Shown here: positions 1 to 9,591 of the stretch, piece after piece
How positions within the stretch are numbered: the first letter of the stretch is position 1
Layout of the letters: each line of letters starts with the position of its first letter
NCBI RefSeq assembly: GCF_004000605.1
Contig: NZ_CP018911.1
Location: forward strand, 1,426,001 to 1,490,000
DNA length: 64,000 nucleotides
Direction: 5' to 3'
DNA from: Glycocaulis alkaliphilus
Lineage (GTDB): Bacteria > Pseudomonadota > Alphaproteobacteria > Caulobacterales > Maricaulaceae
Translations under genes and position numbers: made by a program
The notes under the pieces: model-generated
Told to the model about the DNA's origin: nothing
The model's input: only the letters and a program-made list of their open reading frames with translations
Databases searched by the model: none

Positions 1-347
1 CAAGGACGGGCCGTCCTTGCTGGTGGCGCACTAGTGTTGCACCTGCGATAACACCCCCTCCCGCTTGCGCTTAAAGCCCTGATGGAGTAAGGACGCGCGC
101 GCTTCGGTTCTGCCGGTTTGGCAGGCAGGGCGCTTAACCGGGCACGATTTTGTCATCGGCCCTCCGGCTCCTCCAACCCCCTTTCTTTAATGATAGACGG
201 GCCCGGAGTGCCGGGTTCCGGTGGCAGGGACGTGTCCAGACCGTAACCATTCCGGCTGCGAGGGGCGTTTGCTCCAAAGCAGCAAGACCGCCGGAGACAA
301 CCGGCCGGCCGGAATACAAACGCATAAGCTGGAGACTGTCTTTTCGC
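1..347 (+). other. rpsA upstream region; no gene supported
   Basis: No convincing gene lies before the rpsA start. Bases 1-19 form a near-perfect palindrome (9-base arms around one G) with no T-run after it. It could be the end of an upstream terminator or part of a coding tail that stops at 32-34, 49-51 or later, depending on frame. In many alphaproteobacteria cmk precedes rpsA, but the tail here is too short to identify. The rest is presumably the rpsA leader. I could not pick a convincing sigma-70 promoter. Confidence 0.4.
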
Positions 348-2057
348 ATGAATGCTACATCTTCCTCTGCGGCTAGCCGCGACGATTTTGCCTCAATGCT
401 CGAAGCGAGCTTTGCAGGCCGTGACCTTGTAGAAGGCTCTGTGGTGCGTGGCACCGTGACCGCCGTCGAACACGACATGATCGTGATCGATGTGGGTCTG
501 AAAACCGAAGGCCGCATCTCGCTGCGCGAGTTCGCGGGCCCGGGATCGACCACGCCGAAAGCCGGTGACGAGGTTGAAGTCTATCTGGAGCGCATCGAGA
601 ACGCGCTCGGCGAAGCGGTGCTGTCACGTGACAAGGCCCGCCGCGAGGAAGCCTGGGACCGTCTTGAGAAAATGTTCGAGGCCAAGGAGCCGGTCAACGG
701 CGCCATTGTCGGCCGCGTCAAGGGCGGCTTCACGGTCGATCTGGGCGGCGCTTCGGCCTTCCTGCCGGGCTCCCAGGTTGATATCCGCCCCGTGCGCGAT
801 GTCGGCCCGCTGATGAACAAGGAACAGCCGTTCGCGGTTCTGAAAATGGACCGTCCGCGCGGCAATATCGTGGTTTCGCGCCGCGCTGTGCTGGAAGAGT
901 CGCGCGCTGAACAGCGCGCCGAGCTCGTCGGCAATCTGGCCGAGGGCGAGACCCGCGAAGGCGTCGTCAAGAACATCACCGATTACGGTGCGTTCGTGGA
1001 TCTGGGCGGCATTGACGGCCTGCTGCACGTCACCGACATGAGCTGGAGCCGCGTTGGCCATCCGAGCGAAGTCGTGGAAGTCGGTCAGACCGTGAAAGTC
1101 CAGATCATCAAGATCAACAAGGACACCCAGCGCATCTCGCTCGGCATGAAGCAGCTGCTCTCAGATCCGTGGGATGCTGTGGCCGCCAAGTACCCGGTGG
1201 GCGCGACCTTTGAAGGCCGCGTGACGAACATCGCCGAGTACGGCGCGTTCGTTGAGCTGGAATCGGGCGTTGAAGGTCTGGTCCACGTCTCTGAAATGAG
1301 CTGGACCAAGAAAAACATCCACCCCGGCAAGATCGTCTCCACCTCCCAGGAAGTCACCGTCATGGTGCTGGACGTGGACGAGGAGAAGCGCCGCATTTCG
1401 CTCGGCATCAAGCAGACCCAGCGCAATCCGTGGGAAATCTTCGCTGAGACCCACCCGGCCGGCACGGTCGTGAAGGGCGAAGTGAAGAACATCACCGAGT
1501 TTGGCCTGTTCATCGGCGTCGGCGAAGACATTGATGGCATGGTCCACCTGTCCGACATCGACTGGGATCGTTCTGGCGAAGAGGCGCTTGCCGACTTCAA
1601 CAAGGGCGACATGGTCGAAGCCAAGGTGCTGGACGTGGATGTCGAAAAAGAGCGCGTCTCGCTCGGCATCAAGCAGCTGGCTGGCGATCCGATGGAAGAT
1701 TCCGGCGGGTTCAAGCGCGGCGAGACCGTGACCTGCACCGTGACGGAAATCACCACGGGCGGTATCGAGGTCTCCTTCGGCGAAGGCGGGCAGATGAAGT
1801 CCTTCATCCGCAAGTCCGACCTGTCGCGTGACCGCGCCGAGCAGCGACCCGAGCGTTATTCGGTCGGTGACAAGGTTGATGCGCGCATCACCAATATCGA
1901 CAAGGGCGCACGGCGCGTATCCGTCTCCATCAAGGCCCTGGAAATGGCCGAGGAGAAGGAAGCGGTCGAGCAGTATGGCTCGTCTGAATCCGGCGCATCG
2001 CTCGGCGACATTCTCGGCGCCGCGCTGAAACAGCAGGACACCAAGAAGGACGAATAG
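348..2057 (+). CDS. rpsA: 30S ribosomal protein S1
   Basis: S1 binds mRNA on the 30S subunit and helps unfold and load it for initiation. The product is 569 residues, normal for an alphaproteobacterial S1. Six S1/OB repeats can be followed, beginning near residues 27, 113, 200, 285, 371 and 457. Repeats 3-5 are the best conserved, with the pattern [11 protein letters not shown] then [10 protein letters not shown]. The frame is open upstream to 150, but the ATG at 348 is chosen because it gives the family N-terminus and has a GGAG about 13 bases upstream. A strong terminator follows, then ihfB. The rpsA-ihfB order is common in proteobacteria. Confidence 0.97.
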   Translation: MNATSSSAASRDDFASMLEASFAGRDLVEGSVVRGTVTAVEHDMIVIDVGLKTEGRISLREFAGPGSTTPKAGDEVEVYLERIENALGEAVLSRDKARREEAWDRLEKMFEAKEPVNGAIVGRVKGGFTVDLGGASAFLPGSQVDIRPVRDVGPLMNKEQPFAVLKMDRPRGNIVVSRRAVLEESRAEQRAELVGNLAEGETREGVVKNITDYGAFVDLGGIDGLLHVTDMSWSRVGHPSEVVEVGQTVKVQIIKINKDTQRISLGMKQLLSDPWDAVAAKYPVGATFEGRVTNIAEYGAFVELESGVEGLVHVSEMSWTKKNIHPGKIVSTSQEVTVMVLDVDEEKRRISLGIKQTQRNPWEIFAETHPAGTVVKGEVKNITEFGLFIGVGEDIDGMVHLSDIDWDRSGEEALADFNKGDMVEAKVLDVDVEKERVSLGIKQLAGDPMEDSGGFKRGETVTCTVTEITTGGIEVSFGEGGQMKSFIRKSDLSRDRAEQRPERYSVGDKVDARITNIDKGARRVSVSIKALEMAEEKEAVEQYGSSESGASLGDILGAALKQQDTKKDE

Positions 2058-2079
2058 TCCGCCTTGCTGACTAACGGCA

Positions 2080-2116
2080 AATGGCCGGACCTGTCACGGG
2101 TCCGGCCATTTTCTTT
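2080..2116 (+). terminator. rho-independent terminator of rpsA
   Basis: A 12-base stem (aatggccggacc and its complement) closes a short loop and runs into attttcttt, 22 bases after the rpsA stop. It separates rpsA from ihfB. Confidence 0.85.
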
Positions 2117-2207
2117 GCCGGTATCACTCTTTTTGCCTTGAAGTGATTGACCTTGGCCGGTACCCGTCCCAAGGTTCCAGCCTTCGTCATCCCGGGGACG
2201 CGAAACC

Positions 2208-2492
2208 ATGATCAAGTCTGAACTGATCGAAAAACTGGCCGCCGCCAATCCGCACCTTTTCCAGCGTGATGTCGAGCGGATCGTCAATTCGATATTCGAG
2301 GAAATCACCCAGGCGCTGGAGCGCGGGGAGCGCGTGGAGCTGCGCGGGTTTGGTGCCTTTTCGGTGCGCAATCGTCCGCCGCGTCAGGGCCGCAATCCGC
2401 GCACCGGCGATTCTGTGTCGGTGAAAGAAAAGCATGTGCCCTTCTTCAAGACGGGCAAGGAATTGCGCGAGCGCGTGGACGGCAAGAGCTAG
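2208..2492 (+). CDS. ihfB: integration host factor subunit beta
   Basis: This is the 94-residue beta subunit of the IHF heterodimer, a DNA-bending protein of the HU/IHF family that supports recombination, replication and sigma-54 promoters. The N-terminal helices ([11 protein letters not shown]), the central [21 protein letters not shown] stretch forming the DNA-intercalating beta arm, and the [11 protein letters not shown] tail are all present. The arm's Pro and RNPRTG are intact. The gene lies between the rpsA terminator and mscL. The alpha subunit would be encoded elsewhere. Confidence 0.96.
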   Translation: MIKSELIEKLAAANPHLFQRDVERIVNSIFEEITQALERGERVELRGFGAFSVRNRPPRQGRNPRTGDSVSVKEKHVPFFKTGKELRERVDGKS

Positions 2493-2548
2493 GCCCGCGC
2501 GGCAAACCGGCATAGGCTTTCCTGCAGCTTCGCCAGGAGGGCTACAAC

Positions 2549-2965
2549 ATGCTCAATGAATTCAAGAAATTTGCCATGCGCGGTAATGTGGTCGATCTTG
2601 CGGTCGGCTTCATTCTCGGCGGCGCGTTCTCCACGATCGTCTCGTCCTTCGTGAACGACATTCTTATGCCGCCCATCGGGCTTCTGCTGGGCGGGGTGGA
2701 TTTCACCGAGCTCTTCGTGGCGCTGGACGGGGTGGAATACGCCTCGCGCGCGGCGGCGGCCGAGGCCGGGGCTGCGACCATCAATTATGGTATCTTCATC
2801 AATGCGGTGATCAGCTTCGTGATCGTTGCCTTCGCGCTCTTCCTGCTCATCAAGGCGATGAACCGGCTGGAGGACAAGAAGAAGGACGAGACGCCAGCCG
2901 CTCCACCCGCCAAGCCGCGCAATGAAGAGCTGCTGGAAGAGATTCGGGATCTTCTGAAGAAGTAG
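2549..2965 (+). CDS. mscL: large-conductance mechanosensitive channel
   Basis: MscL is a homopentameric inner-membrane channel that opens under membrane tension to release solutes during hypo-osmotic shock. The 138-residue product is normal length. The N-terminal amphipathic helix ([13 protein letters not shown]) leads into TM1 ([25 protein letters not shown]), then a periplasmic loop, TM2 (about residues 73-95) and a charged cytoplasmic helix ending in [12 protein letters not shown] strong Shine-Dalgarno (aggaggg) sits 7 bases before the ATG. It is transcribed with ihfB upstream and trpF downstream. Confidence 0.96.
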   Translation: MLNEFKKFAMRGNVVDLAVGFILGGAFSTIVSSFVNDILMPPIGLLLGGVDFTELFVALDGVEYASRAAAAEAGAATINYGIFINAVISFVIVAFALFLLIKAMNRLEDKKKDETPAAPPAKPRNEELLEEIRDLLKK

Positions 2966-3005
2966 CCGCTTTTCTCGCCGCCGGGGGCGGGCTAGGACCG
3001 TCCCC

Positions 3006-3650
3006 ATGACCACGCGCGTAAAAATCTGCGGGATGAGTGACGAGGCATCGGTGAAGGCGGCCATCGCCGCCGGTGCCGATTATCTCGGCTTCATCATCTT
3101 TCCCAAAAGTCCGCGCGGCGTGACACTGGCTGATGCCGCGCGCCTGTCGGCGCTCAAAGGCAGCGCGAAATCGGTTGCCGTGCTGGTTGACCCTGATGAC
3201 GCGCTTCTGGGGCAGGTCTTGCGCGTGCTTGCGCCCGACATCATCCAGCTGCACGGACAGGAAAGCCCGGAACGCTGCCTTGATGCGCGCAATTACGCAG
3301 GTGAGGGCGTGTGGAAGGCCGTGCCGGTCGGCGGGGCCGCCGATGTAGCGCGCGCCAGCCGCTATGCGGGCTTTGCCGATGCGATCCTCTTTGACGCCAA
3401 ACCGCCCGCAGGCGCGGACCGCCCGGGCGGCTGGGGCGAGGGCTATGACTATAGCCTCGTCAAAGGTTTTGACGCCTTGCCCTTCATCCTGGCCGGCGGT
3501 CTGACGCCTGAAAATGTCGCCGGCGCCATCACCGCTTCGGGAGCGCCTGCCGTCGATGCCGTGTCGGGCGTGGAAAGCGCGCCGGGTGTGAAGGATGCTG
3601 CCAGAATTATGGCCTTCCTGAGCGCGGTGAAGCGTCTAGAGATGCGGTAG
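3006..3650 (+). CDS. trpF: phosphoribosylanthranilate isomerase
   Basis: TrpF converts N-(5-phosphoribosyl)anthranilate to 1-(o-carboxyphenylamino)-1-deoxyribulose 5-phosphate in tryptophan synthesis. The 214-residue (beta/alpha)8 protein shows the family signatures: VKICGM with the catalytic Cys near residue 8, GADYLGFIIFPKSPRGV, and a later catalytic Asp in ILFDAKPP. The phosphate site is ILAGGLTPENV and AVDAVSGVE. The trpB-trpA genes that usually follow in alphaproteobacteria are absent. The next gene is amtB after a 179-base gap, so trp genes are split or further away. Confidence 0.95.
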   Translation: MTTRVKICGMSDEASVKAAIAAGADYLGFIIFPKSPRGVTLADAARLSALKGSAKSVAVLVDPDDALLGQVLRVLAPDIIQLHGQESPERCLDARNYAGEGVWKAVPVGGAADVARASRYAGFADAILFDAKPPAGADRPGGWGEGYDYSLVKGFDALPFILAGGLTPENVAGAITASGAPAVDAVSGVESAPGVKDAARIMAFLSAVKRLEMR

Positions 3651-3829
3651 CGCGGCGTTAGCGGCAGGGAAAATCCGGGCGGGTGCGCGCTGCACCAATT
3701 CCGTGCAGGCGAGCCCCAAACTCCGGCACGTCCGCTCCTGCTGCGCTGCAATACAAGCCGGGACGCTGACAAGCTTCGACAGGCGGACGCACGCTTTGCG
3801 CAGGTTTTCTGCCAAGGGGTAATCCGCAA

Positions 3830-5041
3830 ATGGAAGACGCTGCCTTCTCTGCAGGCGATACCGCCTGGATTCTGACTGCTTCAGCGCTTGTGCTGATGAT
3901 GACCGTTCCGGGGCTTGCGCTCTTCTATGGCGGCATGGTGCGCCGGACCAGCGTCCTGTCTACCCTGATGCATTCGCTGGCGGCGGCAGTCCTGGTCACG
4001 GTCACGTGGACGCTGGTTGGCTACTCGCTCGCGCTGACGGGTGAGGGGGCATTCATTGGCGGGCTGGACCGGCTCTTCCTCGCCGGGCTGGAGCCGGGCA
4101 GCGACGCGGACGGACTGCCAGAGCCGGTCTTCATCCTGTTCCAGCTCACCTTCGCCATCATCACCGTGGCGATCATCTCTGGCGCAGCTGCCGAGCGGAT
4201 GAGTTTCAAGGCCTGGGTTATCTTCGTGCCGGTCTGGCTGCTGGTGGTCTATGCGCCGATTGCGCACTGGGTGTGGGGCGGCGGCTTCCTGGATGAGGCG
4301 GGCGTCATCGATTTTGCCGGCGGTGCGGTTGTACATATCAATTCGGGGGTTGCAGGGCTCATTCTGGCGCTGGTGCTGGGCCCGCGCCGGGGCTGGCCGA
4401 AGGAAGGCCATCCGCCGCACAATCTCGTTCTCACGGTCATAGGTGCGGGTCTGCTCTGGGTTGGCTGGTTCGGGTTTAACGGCGGCTCGGCGCTGGCAGC
4501 GGACGAGATCGCTGCCCATGCCGCGCTCGTGACGCAGATTGCGGCGGCCATGGCGGCGCTGGTCTGGTGCGCTCTGGAATGGATCCTGCGCGGCAAGCCG
4601 ACCGTGCTGGGCGCAGCCTCTGGCGCGGTGGCGGGGCTTGTCGCGATCACGCCCGCAGCGGGTTTTGTTGGCCCGCAGGCGGCCTTTGCTCTGGGGGCTG
4701 TTGGCGCTGTGGCGGCCTATTTCGCCGTCACGGCCCTGAAAAGCACACTGAAATACGATGACAGCCTGGACGCGTTCGGCCTGCACGGGATTGCCGGGTT
4801 CGCCGGCGCGGTGCTCACCGGGGTGTTCGCCGTCGAGGCGATAGGCGGAACCGCCGGCGGCATTGAAGGCAACTGGCTGCTGGTGTGGACCCAAACCTGG
4901 GGTGCGCTGGCCGCCGCTGCCTGGTGTGCCATCGGCACGTTTGTCATTCTCTTCCTGATCGGGCGCGTGGTGAAGCTGCGCATCGAGGAAGAACACGAAG
5001 TTACCGGGGTCGACATCGCGCTGCATGGCGAAAGCGCCTGA
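3830..5041 (+). CDS. amtB: ammonium transporter (Amt/MEP/Rh family)
   Basis: This trimeric inner-membrane channel takes up ammonium. The 403-residue product has about 11 membrane helices. Family signatures include the N-terminal GLALFYGGMVRR, AHWVWGGGFL, and the two pore histidines in VVHINSGVAGL and FGLHGIAGFAGAVLTG. The C-terminal cytoplasmic tail (KLRIEEEHEVTGVDIALHGESA) is the part that contacts the PII protein GlnK. No glnK gene is next to it, unlike the usual glnK-amtB pair, and I saw no clear sigma-54 promoter in the 179 bases upstream. A strong terminator follows. Confidence 0.95.
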   Translation: MEDAAFSAGDTAWILTASALVLMMTVPGLALFYGGMVRRTSVLSTLMHSLAAAVLVTVTWTLVGYSLALTGEGAFIGGLDRLFLAGLEPGSDADGLPEPVFILFQLTFAIITVAIISGAAAERMSFKAWVIFVPVWLLVVYAPIAHWVWGGGFLDEAGVIDFAGGAVVHINSGVAGLILALVLGPRRGWPKEGHPPHNLVLTVIGAGLLWVGWFGFNGGSALAADEIAAHAALVTQIAAAMAALVWCALEWILRGKPTVLGAASGAVAGLVAITPAAGFVGPQAAFALGAVGAVAAYFAVTALKSTLKYDDSLDAFGLHGIAGFAGAVLTGVFAVEAIGGTAGGIEGNWLLVWTQTWGALAAAAWCAIGTFVILFLIGRVVKLRIEEEHEVTGVDIALHGESA

Positions 5042-5070
5042 CGATCTCGGATTACCGTTCCTCCCTGACT

Positions 5071-5107
5071 AAAAACCCCGCCAGTTCGCTGGCGGGGTTC
5101 TTTTTTA
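5071..5107 (+). terminator. bidirectional rho-independent terminator between amtB and the M42-like gene
   Basis: The hairpin aaccccgccag-ttcg-ctggcggggtt is flanked by A-runs on the left and T-runs on the right, so it can stop transcription from both sides. The convergent peptidase gene ends at 5108, immediately beyond it. Confidence 0.92.
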
Positions 5108-6172
5108 TCACGATGTCAGGGCCAGTGCGGTCCGCAGCATCGCCACCAGCGCGCGCGGCGAGGTGGTTTCCTGGTTGGAGTGGTAATTCACTGTCGGCAC
5201 CTGCAGGCTGGCGCCGGTAAACGCACCCTTGGACTGGGCGGTGATCTTGCCCAGCTCGGTCAGGCCGATGCCTTTGAGTGGCTGCCCGCGCCGGGTGCGC
5301 GCTGCATTCTCCGCCTCGATAAAGGCGTCCTTGAAAATGATGGGCGCGCCTGCGCTTGCGGCTGCGCGTTCGACCCGCTCTACCATCGCTTCGTGGAAGC
5401 TGGCACTGGCATCACGCCGCCGCAGGATGACGGCGCCTGCCAGCATGGCCGCCGAATCCTCGAACGGGCTGGTGTCCAGAACGACGACATCCTTGCGCGC
5501 GGGCAGCGCCTTGTCTGCCCAATGCAGGAAGTGCGCGGCGGAACGCCCGATTTCCTCTTCGGCGGTGAAGACGATATGACCGCCCAGTCCCAGCTCGGCG
5601 GCAACGCGCAGTACCGCCACCGATACCGGGTTGTCCAGCTGGCCGGAGACTTGCCCGTTCGAGCTGCGATCAAGTGCGCGGGCAAAGCTGATAGGGGTTC
5701 CCGGCGGCAGGGCCGGCATCCCGGGAATATCCAGAACGATCCGGCCCTCGCCATCCAGCCTCGCGCCGGTGACATCGCCGTAGGCGAGGCGTCCGCCGGT
5801 CTTGCGGTCATACGCGAAGACTTCCTCGCCGCCATAGCGTTCGTTAACGCGCACAGCGAGAACCTCCGACGCAACCGCCTGCTCGCCATACTTCTCGTTC
5901 TTGACCGCGTGGGCGGCGTAGACGGGGGCTCCGTCGGGCGCGATCACGGCGCCGTGCCTGTCCACATGCGCGATGAAGACCGGGCCGGGCTTTGCGGTAT
6001 CGATGACGCACAGATTGGCGTGGCGCTCCGGCGTGAAGCCAAGCCCCGAAAAATCGCGCGCGAGATGGTCAAGAAACGGTGTCTCGTGGCCAACGACGCT
6101 CGGAAAATCGAGATACTCGTTGGTCTTGGCCAGAATCCGCGCGGCGAGATCGGTCTCGCCGGCCCGGTTCAT
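5108..6172 (-). CDS. M42/M20-like metallopeptidase
   Basis: The 354-residue protein resembles FrvX-type M42 aminopeptidases, cytoplasmic two-metal enzymes that trim peptides. Visible candidate metal and catalytic residues are His69 and Asp71 (HVDRHG), Asp180 (GQLDNPVS), the Glu pair near 205-207 (TAEEEIG), Asp233 (VLDTSP) and a C-terminal His near 333 (NYHSNQETTS). The ordering fits M42, but motifs are divergent: HVDRHG instead of HMDEIG, and LDNP instead of LDDR. Its ATG at 6172 directly follows the stop of the KAS III gene (TAGATG), so the two are translationally coupled. Substrate is unknown. Confidence 0.75.
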   Translation of the reverse strand: MNRAGETDLAARILAKTNEYLDFPSVVGHETPFLDHLARDFSGLGFTPERHANLCVIDTAKPGPVFIAHVDRHGAVIAPDGAPVYAAHAVKNEKYGEQAVASEVLAVRVNERYGGEEVFAYDRKTGGRLAYGDVTGARLDGEGRIVLDIPGMPALPPGTPISFARALDRSSNGQVSGQLDNPVSVAVLRVAAELGLGGHIVFTAEEEIGRSAAHFLHWADKALPARKDVVVLDTSPFEDSAAMLAGAVILRRRDASASFHEAMVERVERAAASAGAPIIFKDAFIEAENAARTRRGQPLKGIGLTELGKITAQSKGAFTGASLQVPTVNYHSNQETTSPRALVAMLRTALALTS

Positions 6173-7318
6173 CTAAAGCTTCTCCACAAAGACGGTGCCG
6201 GCAGAATACCCGGCGCCGAACGAGCAGATCACACCCTTGTCGCCGCTTTTCAGATCATCGGAGTGCTTGTGAAATGCGATGATCGAACCGGCAGAGGATG
6301 TGTTGGCGTATTCATCCAGAATGGTCGGCGCATCCTCGCCACCAGCTTCCCGCCCGAACACTTTCTTGGCGATCATCAGATTCATGTTGATATTGGCCTG
6401 GTGCAGCCAGACACGGCGCATCTGGTCTGGCTCCAGCCCAAGATCATCCATGTGCTCGCGGATCATGTCCGACACCATCGGCACGACCTCCTTGAAGACC
6501 TTGCGGCCCTCCTGGACGAAGAGCCTGTCATCTTTCGGTGAACCATTCTGCAGCGGACGGTTGTCGCCGGTGGCGCGCTCGGTGCGGTTCAGGAAGCCGA
6601 AATTATTGCGGATATTGTTGGAGAACTGGGTTTTCAGGCGCGAGCCGATAATCCGCCATCCGCCTGTCCCCAGCTCCGCGCGCTCCAGCAACACCGCCGT
6701 GGCCACATCGCCAAAGATGAAATGGCTGTCGCGGTCGCGCCAGTTGAGGTGCCCGGACGTGATCTCCGGGCTGACCACCAGTATGGCGCGGGCATTGCCC
6801 GCCGCGATCATGTCCGCAGCGGCCTGCATGCCGAACGTGGCCGAGGAACAGGCGACATTCATGTCAAAGCCGAAGCCGTGCTCCATCCCCAGAAGCTGTT
6901 GCACCTCGATCGCGACCGCCGGATAGGCGCGCTGCATGTTGGACGCGGCGACAATGATGCCATCCACGTCAGCAGGCGTCTTGCCGGCGCGCTCCAGCGC
7001 ATCGCGGGCAGCGTGGGCGCCGATCTCGGCAAGGATGGCAGGCTCATCGTTCGAGCGCTCAGGGATGTTGGGCATCATCCGGGTGATGTCGAGTACGCCG
7101 TCTTTTTCGACGACAAAGCGGGACTTGATGCCCGATGCCTTCTCGATGAACTCCGCTGAGGAGGGTGTCAGCGCTTCCAGCTCGCCGCGGGAGATGTCGT
7201 CCGCATGCTCGCCATTATAGCGCTCGGCATAGGCATTATACGCAGCCACCAGCTCTTCATTGGATATGGAATGGGGCGGCGTCCACAGCCCTGTGGCGCG
7301 AATGACGGCTTCACTCAT
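6173..7318 (-). CDS. beta-ketoacyl-ACP synthase III family protein
   Basis: This is a 381-residue thiolase-fold condensing enzyme of the FabH type, which joins an acyl-CoA to malonyl-ACP. The catalytic triad is visible as Cys (DMNVACSSATFG), His (WLHQANINMN) and Asn (YANTSSAGS), with the C-terminal GAGYSAGTVF. It is longer than housekeeping FabH (about 320) because of an N-terminal extension around residues 25-75, as in KAS III relatives used for odd or secondary fatty acids. An upstream in-frame TTG at 7330 is rejected because ttgggga acts as the ribosome site for the ATG at 7318. It is coupled to the downstream peptidase. Confidence 0.85.
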   Translation of the reverse strand: MSEAVIRATGLWTPPHSISNEELVAAYNAYAERYNGEHADDISRGELEALTPSSAEFIEKASGIKSRFVVEKDGVLDITRMMPNIPERSNDEPAILAEIGAHAARDALERAGKTPADVDGIIVAASNMQRAYPAVAIEVQQLLGMEHGFGFDMNVACSSATFGMQAAADMIAAGNARAILVVSPEITSGHLNWRDRDSHFIFGDVATAVLLERAELGTGGWRIIGSRLKTQFSNNIRNNFGFLNRTERATGDNRPLQNGSPKDDRLFVQEGRKVFKEVVPMVSDMIREHMDDLGLEPDQMRRVWLHQANINMNLMIAKKVFGREAGGEDAPTILDEYANTSSAGSIIAFHKHSDDLKSGDKGVICSFGAGYSAGTVFVEKL

Positions 7319-7475
7319 CGGTTTCCCCAAACGATTCCTGATCGCTATGTCGTTACCCTAGCCTTCACAAAGGTGCAGAGTCGACCATTGTGACGCCGGT
7401 GGCCTTTGGCCATACCCGATTATCCCCGCACGTGCATGTGGCTTGCGCACAACAAGGGATGGTCGTTGGAGCGGA

Positions 7476-7697
7476 TCAGCCGCTGCGCCCGCCGCTGATG
7501 ACGCGGTGAATGGGCTGCGGGCGCTCGCGTACGACGCCATCTCCGTCCGTACACTGGTATTCCAGCACGCCAGTGGGGCCGTGGCGTCCGCCCATCTCGC
7601 AGTCCCGGTCCAGCGCGTGGGCTGGCGGACGGTTGGCGCAGGCACCGAGCGCGAGAACCCCAAGGGCAAGAACGGCGAGTTTCAGTGCAGGTTTCAT
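7476..7697 (-). CDS. small lipoprotein of unknown function
   Basis: The 73-residue product begins with a lipoprotein signal peptide: a Lys-containing n-region, a Leu/Ala-rich core and the lipobox LALGAC with the lipidated Cys near residue 20. The mature part is about 53 residues with two further cysteines (RDCEMGG and YQCTDGDG) that could form one disulfide. I do not recognise a family. Its start overlaps the stop of tag by 4 bases (ATGA), so it is cotranslated with the repair glycosylase, although no functional link is obvious. Confidence 0.7.
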   Translation of the reverse strand: MKPALKLAVLALGVLALGACANRPPAHALDRDCEMGGRHGPTGVLEYQCTDGDGVVRERPQPIHRVISGGRSG

Positions 7698-8275
7698 GAT
7701 GACCTCGACAGGTTTTTCACTTCCTCATGGCGGTGACAGCTGACCAGATGATCGTTGACCAGCCCGGTCGCCTGCATGAAGGCATAGACGATGACCGGGC
7801 CGCAGAATTTGAAGCCCTCCTTCTTGAGGGCCTTGCTCATCGCCTGACTGACCGGCGTTTCGGCGGGCACTTCCTTCATCGTGGAGAAGCGGTTCTGCAC
7901 CGGCTCGCCGTCCACGAAATTCCACAGATAGTCGCTAAAGCCCTGTCCGCGCTCGCGCATGGCGAGATAGGCTTTCGCATTGCCTATCGAGGCTTCGATC
8001 TTCGCGCGCGATCGGATAATGCCCGCATTGCCGAGCAGGCGGGCAATATCCGCCTCGCCATAGCGTGCCAGCGTCTCCGGGTTGAAGCCGTCAAACGCCT
8101 CCAGGAACGCCTCGCGCTTGCGCAAAATGGTGATCCAGCTGAGGCCGGCCTGAAACCCGTCAAGGATCAGCTTGGCAAACAAGGCCTCGTCATCACGCTC
8201 GGGCACACCCCATTCGGTGTCGTGATAATCGACATAGAGCGGGTCTTCGCCCGGCCAGGGACAGCGATGGAGCAT
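7694..8275 (-). CDS. tag: DNA-3-methyladenine glycosylase I
   Basis: Tag excises 3-methyladenine from alkylated DNA as the first step of base-excision repair. The 193-residue length matches the family. The N-terminal HRCPWPGEDPLYVDYHDTEWG, the core FAKLILDGFQAGLSW with its catalytic-pocket Glu/Trp region, and the C-terminal zinc ligands (SCHRHEE) with the N-terminal Cys5 and His18 are all visible. The small lipoprotein follows with a 4-base overlap. Confidence 0.96.
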   Translation of the reverse strand: MLHRCPWPGEDPLYVDYHDTEWGVPERDDEALFAKLILDGFQAGLSWITILRKREAFLEAFDGFNPETLARYGEADIARLLGNAGIIRSRAKIEASIGNAKAYLAMRERGQGFSDYLWNFVDGEPVQNRFSTMKEVPAETPVSQAMSKALKKEGFKFCGPVIVYAFMQATGLVNDHLVSCHRHEEVKNLSRSS

Positions 8276-8340
8276 GGGGTTTTTCCGCCTTCCAGATTTC
8301 AGCCAAACATCTCAGTGCCATGCGGCCAAGTGAACAAATG

Positions 8341-9591
8341 CTAATGGTCTTTCAGGGAGCGCCCCTTGATGACCGCCGAGGGGCCAAATCTGGCGCGGGC
8401 CTTGTCCATGGCGCGCTCGGCAGCGGCGCGCTTGGGCCCGTCAGGATCGAGAAGGTCGCGCGCATCGCCCGTGGCCGGTTCCAGATCGCTGAAACCTATC
8501 CCGATCAGCCGGTAGCGTGGGCCTTGCGGCTCGGCGCGTAAGAGCTCGCGGCCTGTGCGGAACAGCGTGTCGGCCAGCTGGGCGGGCTGGTTGAGCGTGC
8601 GCCGCCGCGTCAGGGATTTGAAGCTGTCCGTCTTCAGTTTCAGCGTGACGACGCGGCCAGCAATGCCTTGCGCCTTCATCCGGTCGGCCACCTTCACGCA
8701 TAGCGGCCAGAGACGCTTTTCCAGCTCCTCATGGCTGGCGACATCGTCAAAGAAGGTGGTTTCGGCTGACACGCTCTTGCGTTCGCCATCGCGGGCCACC
8801 GGACGATGGTCTATGCCTTGCGCCAGCCGCCAGAGCCGCGCGCCCGACGGCCCGTGACGGCGCAGCAGCGCATCCTCACCGCGCGCAATGACGTCTCCGA
8901 GCGTCTTCAGCCCGTCCCGGTTCAGCGTGGCGGCAAAGGCCGGGCCGACGCCAAACACGCTCTGCACCGGGCGCGGGCGCAGGAAGTCTGCCGCCTCGGC
9001 CCGTCCTATCACCGAAAATCCGTCCGGCTTGTCGAGTTCGGATGCGGTCTTGGCGAGAAACTTGTTGTAGCTGAGGCCCACCGACACCGTGACGCCCACC
9101 TCCGACTTGATGCGCGCCGCCAGCTTCATCAGCGTCAATGCGGGCGGGCTGCCGTGCAGGCGCTGCGTGCCCGTCAGGTCGAGAAACGCCTCATCGATGG
9201 AGAGCGGCTCCACCGCCGGGGTTACGTCCTCCATCATCTGGCGGATGCGCTTGCCTTCGGCTGCATAGAGGCTCATGCGCGGGGAGATGACCACGGCATC
9301 CGGGCAGGCTTTGAGCGCCTTGAACATGGGCATGGCCGAGCGCACGCCGTGCAGCCTTGCCACATAGCAGGCGGTGGCCACCACGCCGCGCTTGCCGCCG
9401 CCAATAATGACCGGCTGGTTGGCCAGCGACGGATCATCGCGCTTCTCAATGGAGGCATAGAAGGCATCGCAGTCGATATGGGCGATCGAGAGGGTTTCCA
9501 GCTCGTCATGGACGAACACCTTGCGCGAGCCGCACGCCCCGCATCGCGGCGGCGTTGATGGTGCAAAACAGGTACGGCAATACCCGGTCAT
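8341..9591 (-). CDS. dinB: DNA polymerase IV with N-terminal zinc-finger extension
   Basis: This Y-family translesion polymerase has the palm signatures AHIDCDAFYASIE and SIDEAFLDL carrying the catalytic acidic residues, then the fingers, the helix-hairpin-helix region (VFGVGPAFAATL) and the little-finger domain. The 416-residue product is longer than classical DinB (about 350) because of a 35-residue N-terminal extension with CxxC-x8-CxxC (CRTC...CGAC), a probable zinc ribbon. The start at 9591 is chosen because its ATGA overlaps the stop of the ROK kinase gene. An ATG at 9609 is possible. No LexA box was identified. Confidence 0.93.
   Translation of the reverse strand: MTGYCRTCFAPSTPPRCGACGSRKVFVHDELETLSIAHIDCDAFYASIEKRDDPSLANQPVIIGGGKRGVVATACYVARLHGVRSAMPMFKALKACPDAVVISPRMSLYAAEGKRIRQMMEDVTPAVEPLSIDEAFLDLTGTQRLHGSPPALTLMKLAARIKSEVGVTVSVGLSYNKFLAKTASELDKPDGFSVIGRAEAADFLRPRPVQSVFGVGPAFAATLNRDGLKTLGDVIARGEDALLRRHGPSGARLWRLAQGIDHRPVARDGERKSVSAETTFFDDVASHEELEKRLWPLCVKVADRMKAQGIAGRVVTLKLKTDSFKSLTRRRTLNQPAQLADTLFRTGRELLRAEPQGPRYRLIGIGFSDLEPATGDARDLLDPDGPKRAAAERAMDKARARFGPSAVIKGRSLKDH

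Noticed and set aside
1-19. Palindrome at the window start as a terminator
   Set aside because: No T-run follows and the upstream context is missing.
3651-3829. Sigma-54 promoter for amtB
   Set aside because: A GGCAC is present near 3724, but the GC at the expected spacing is missing.
3881-5026. 381-codon minus-strand open frame inside amtB
   Set aside because: Antisense shadow; composition is a product of the transporter codons.
5180-6541. 453-codon plus-strand open frame over the peptidase and KAS III genes
   Set aside because: Antisense to two well-supported genes and without family features.
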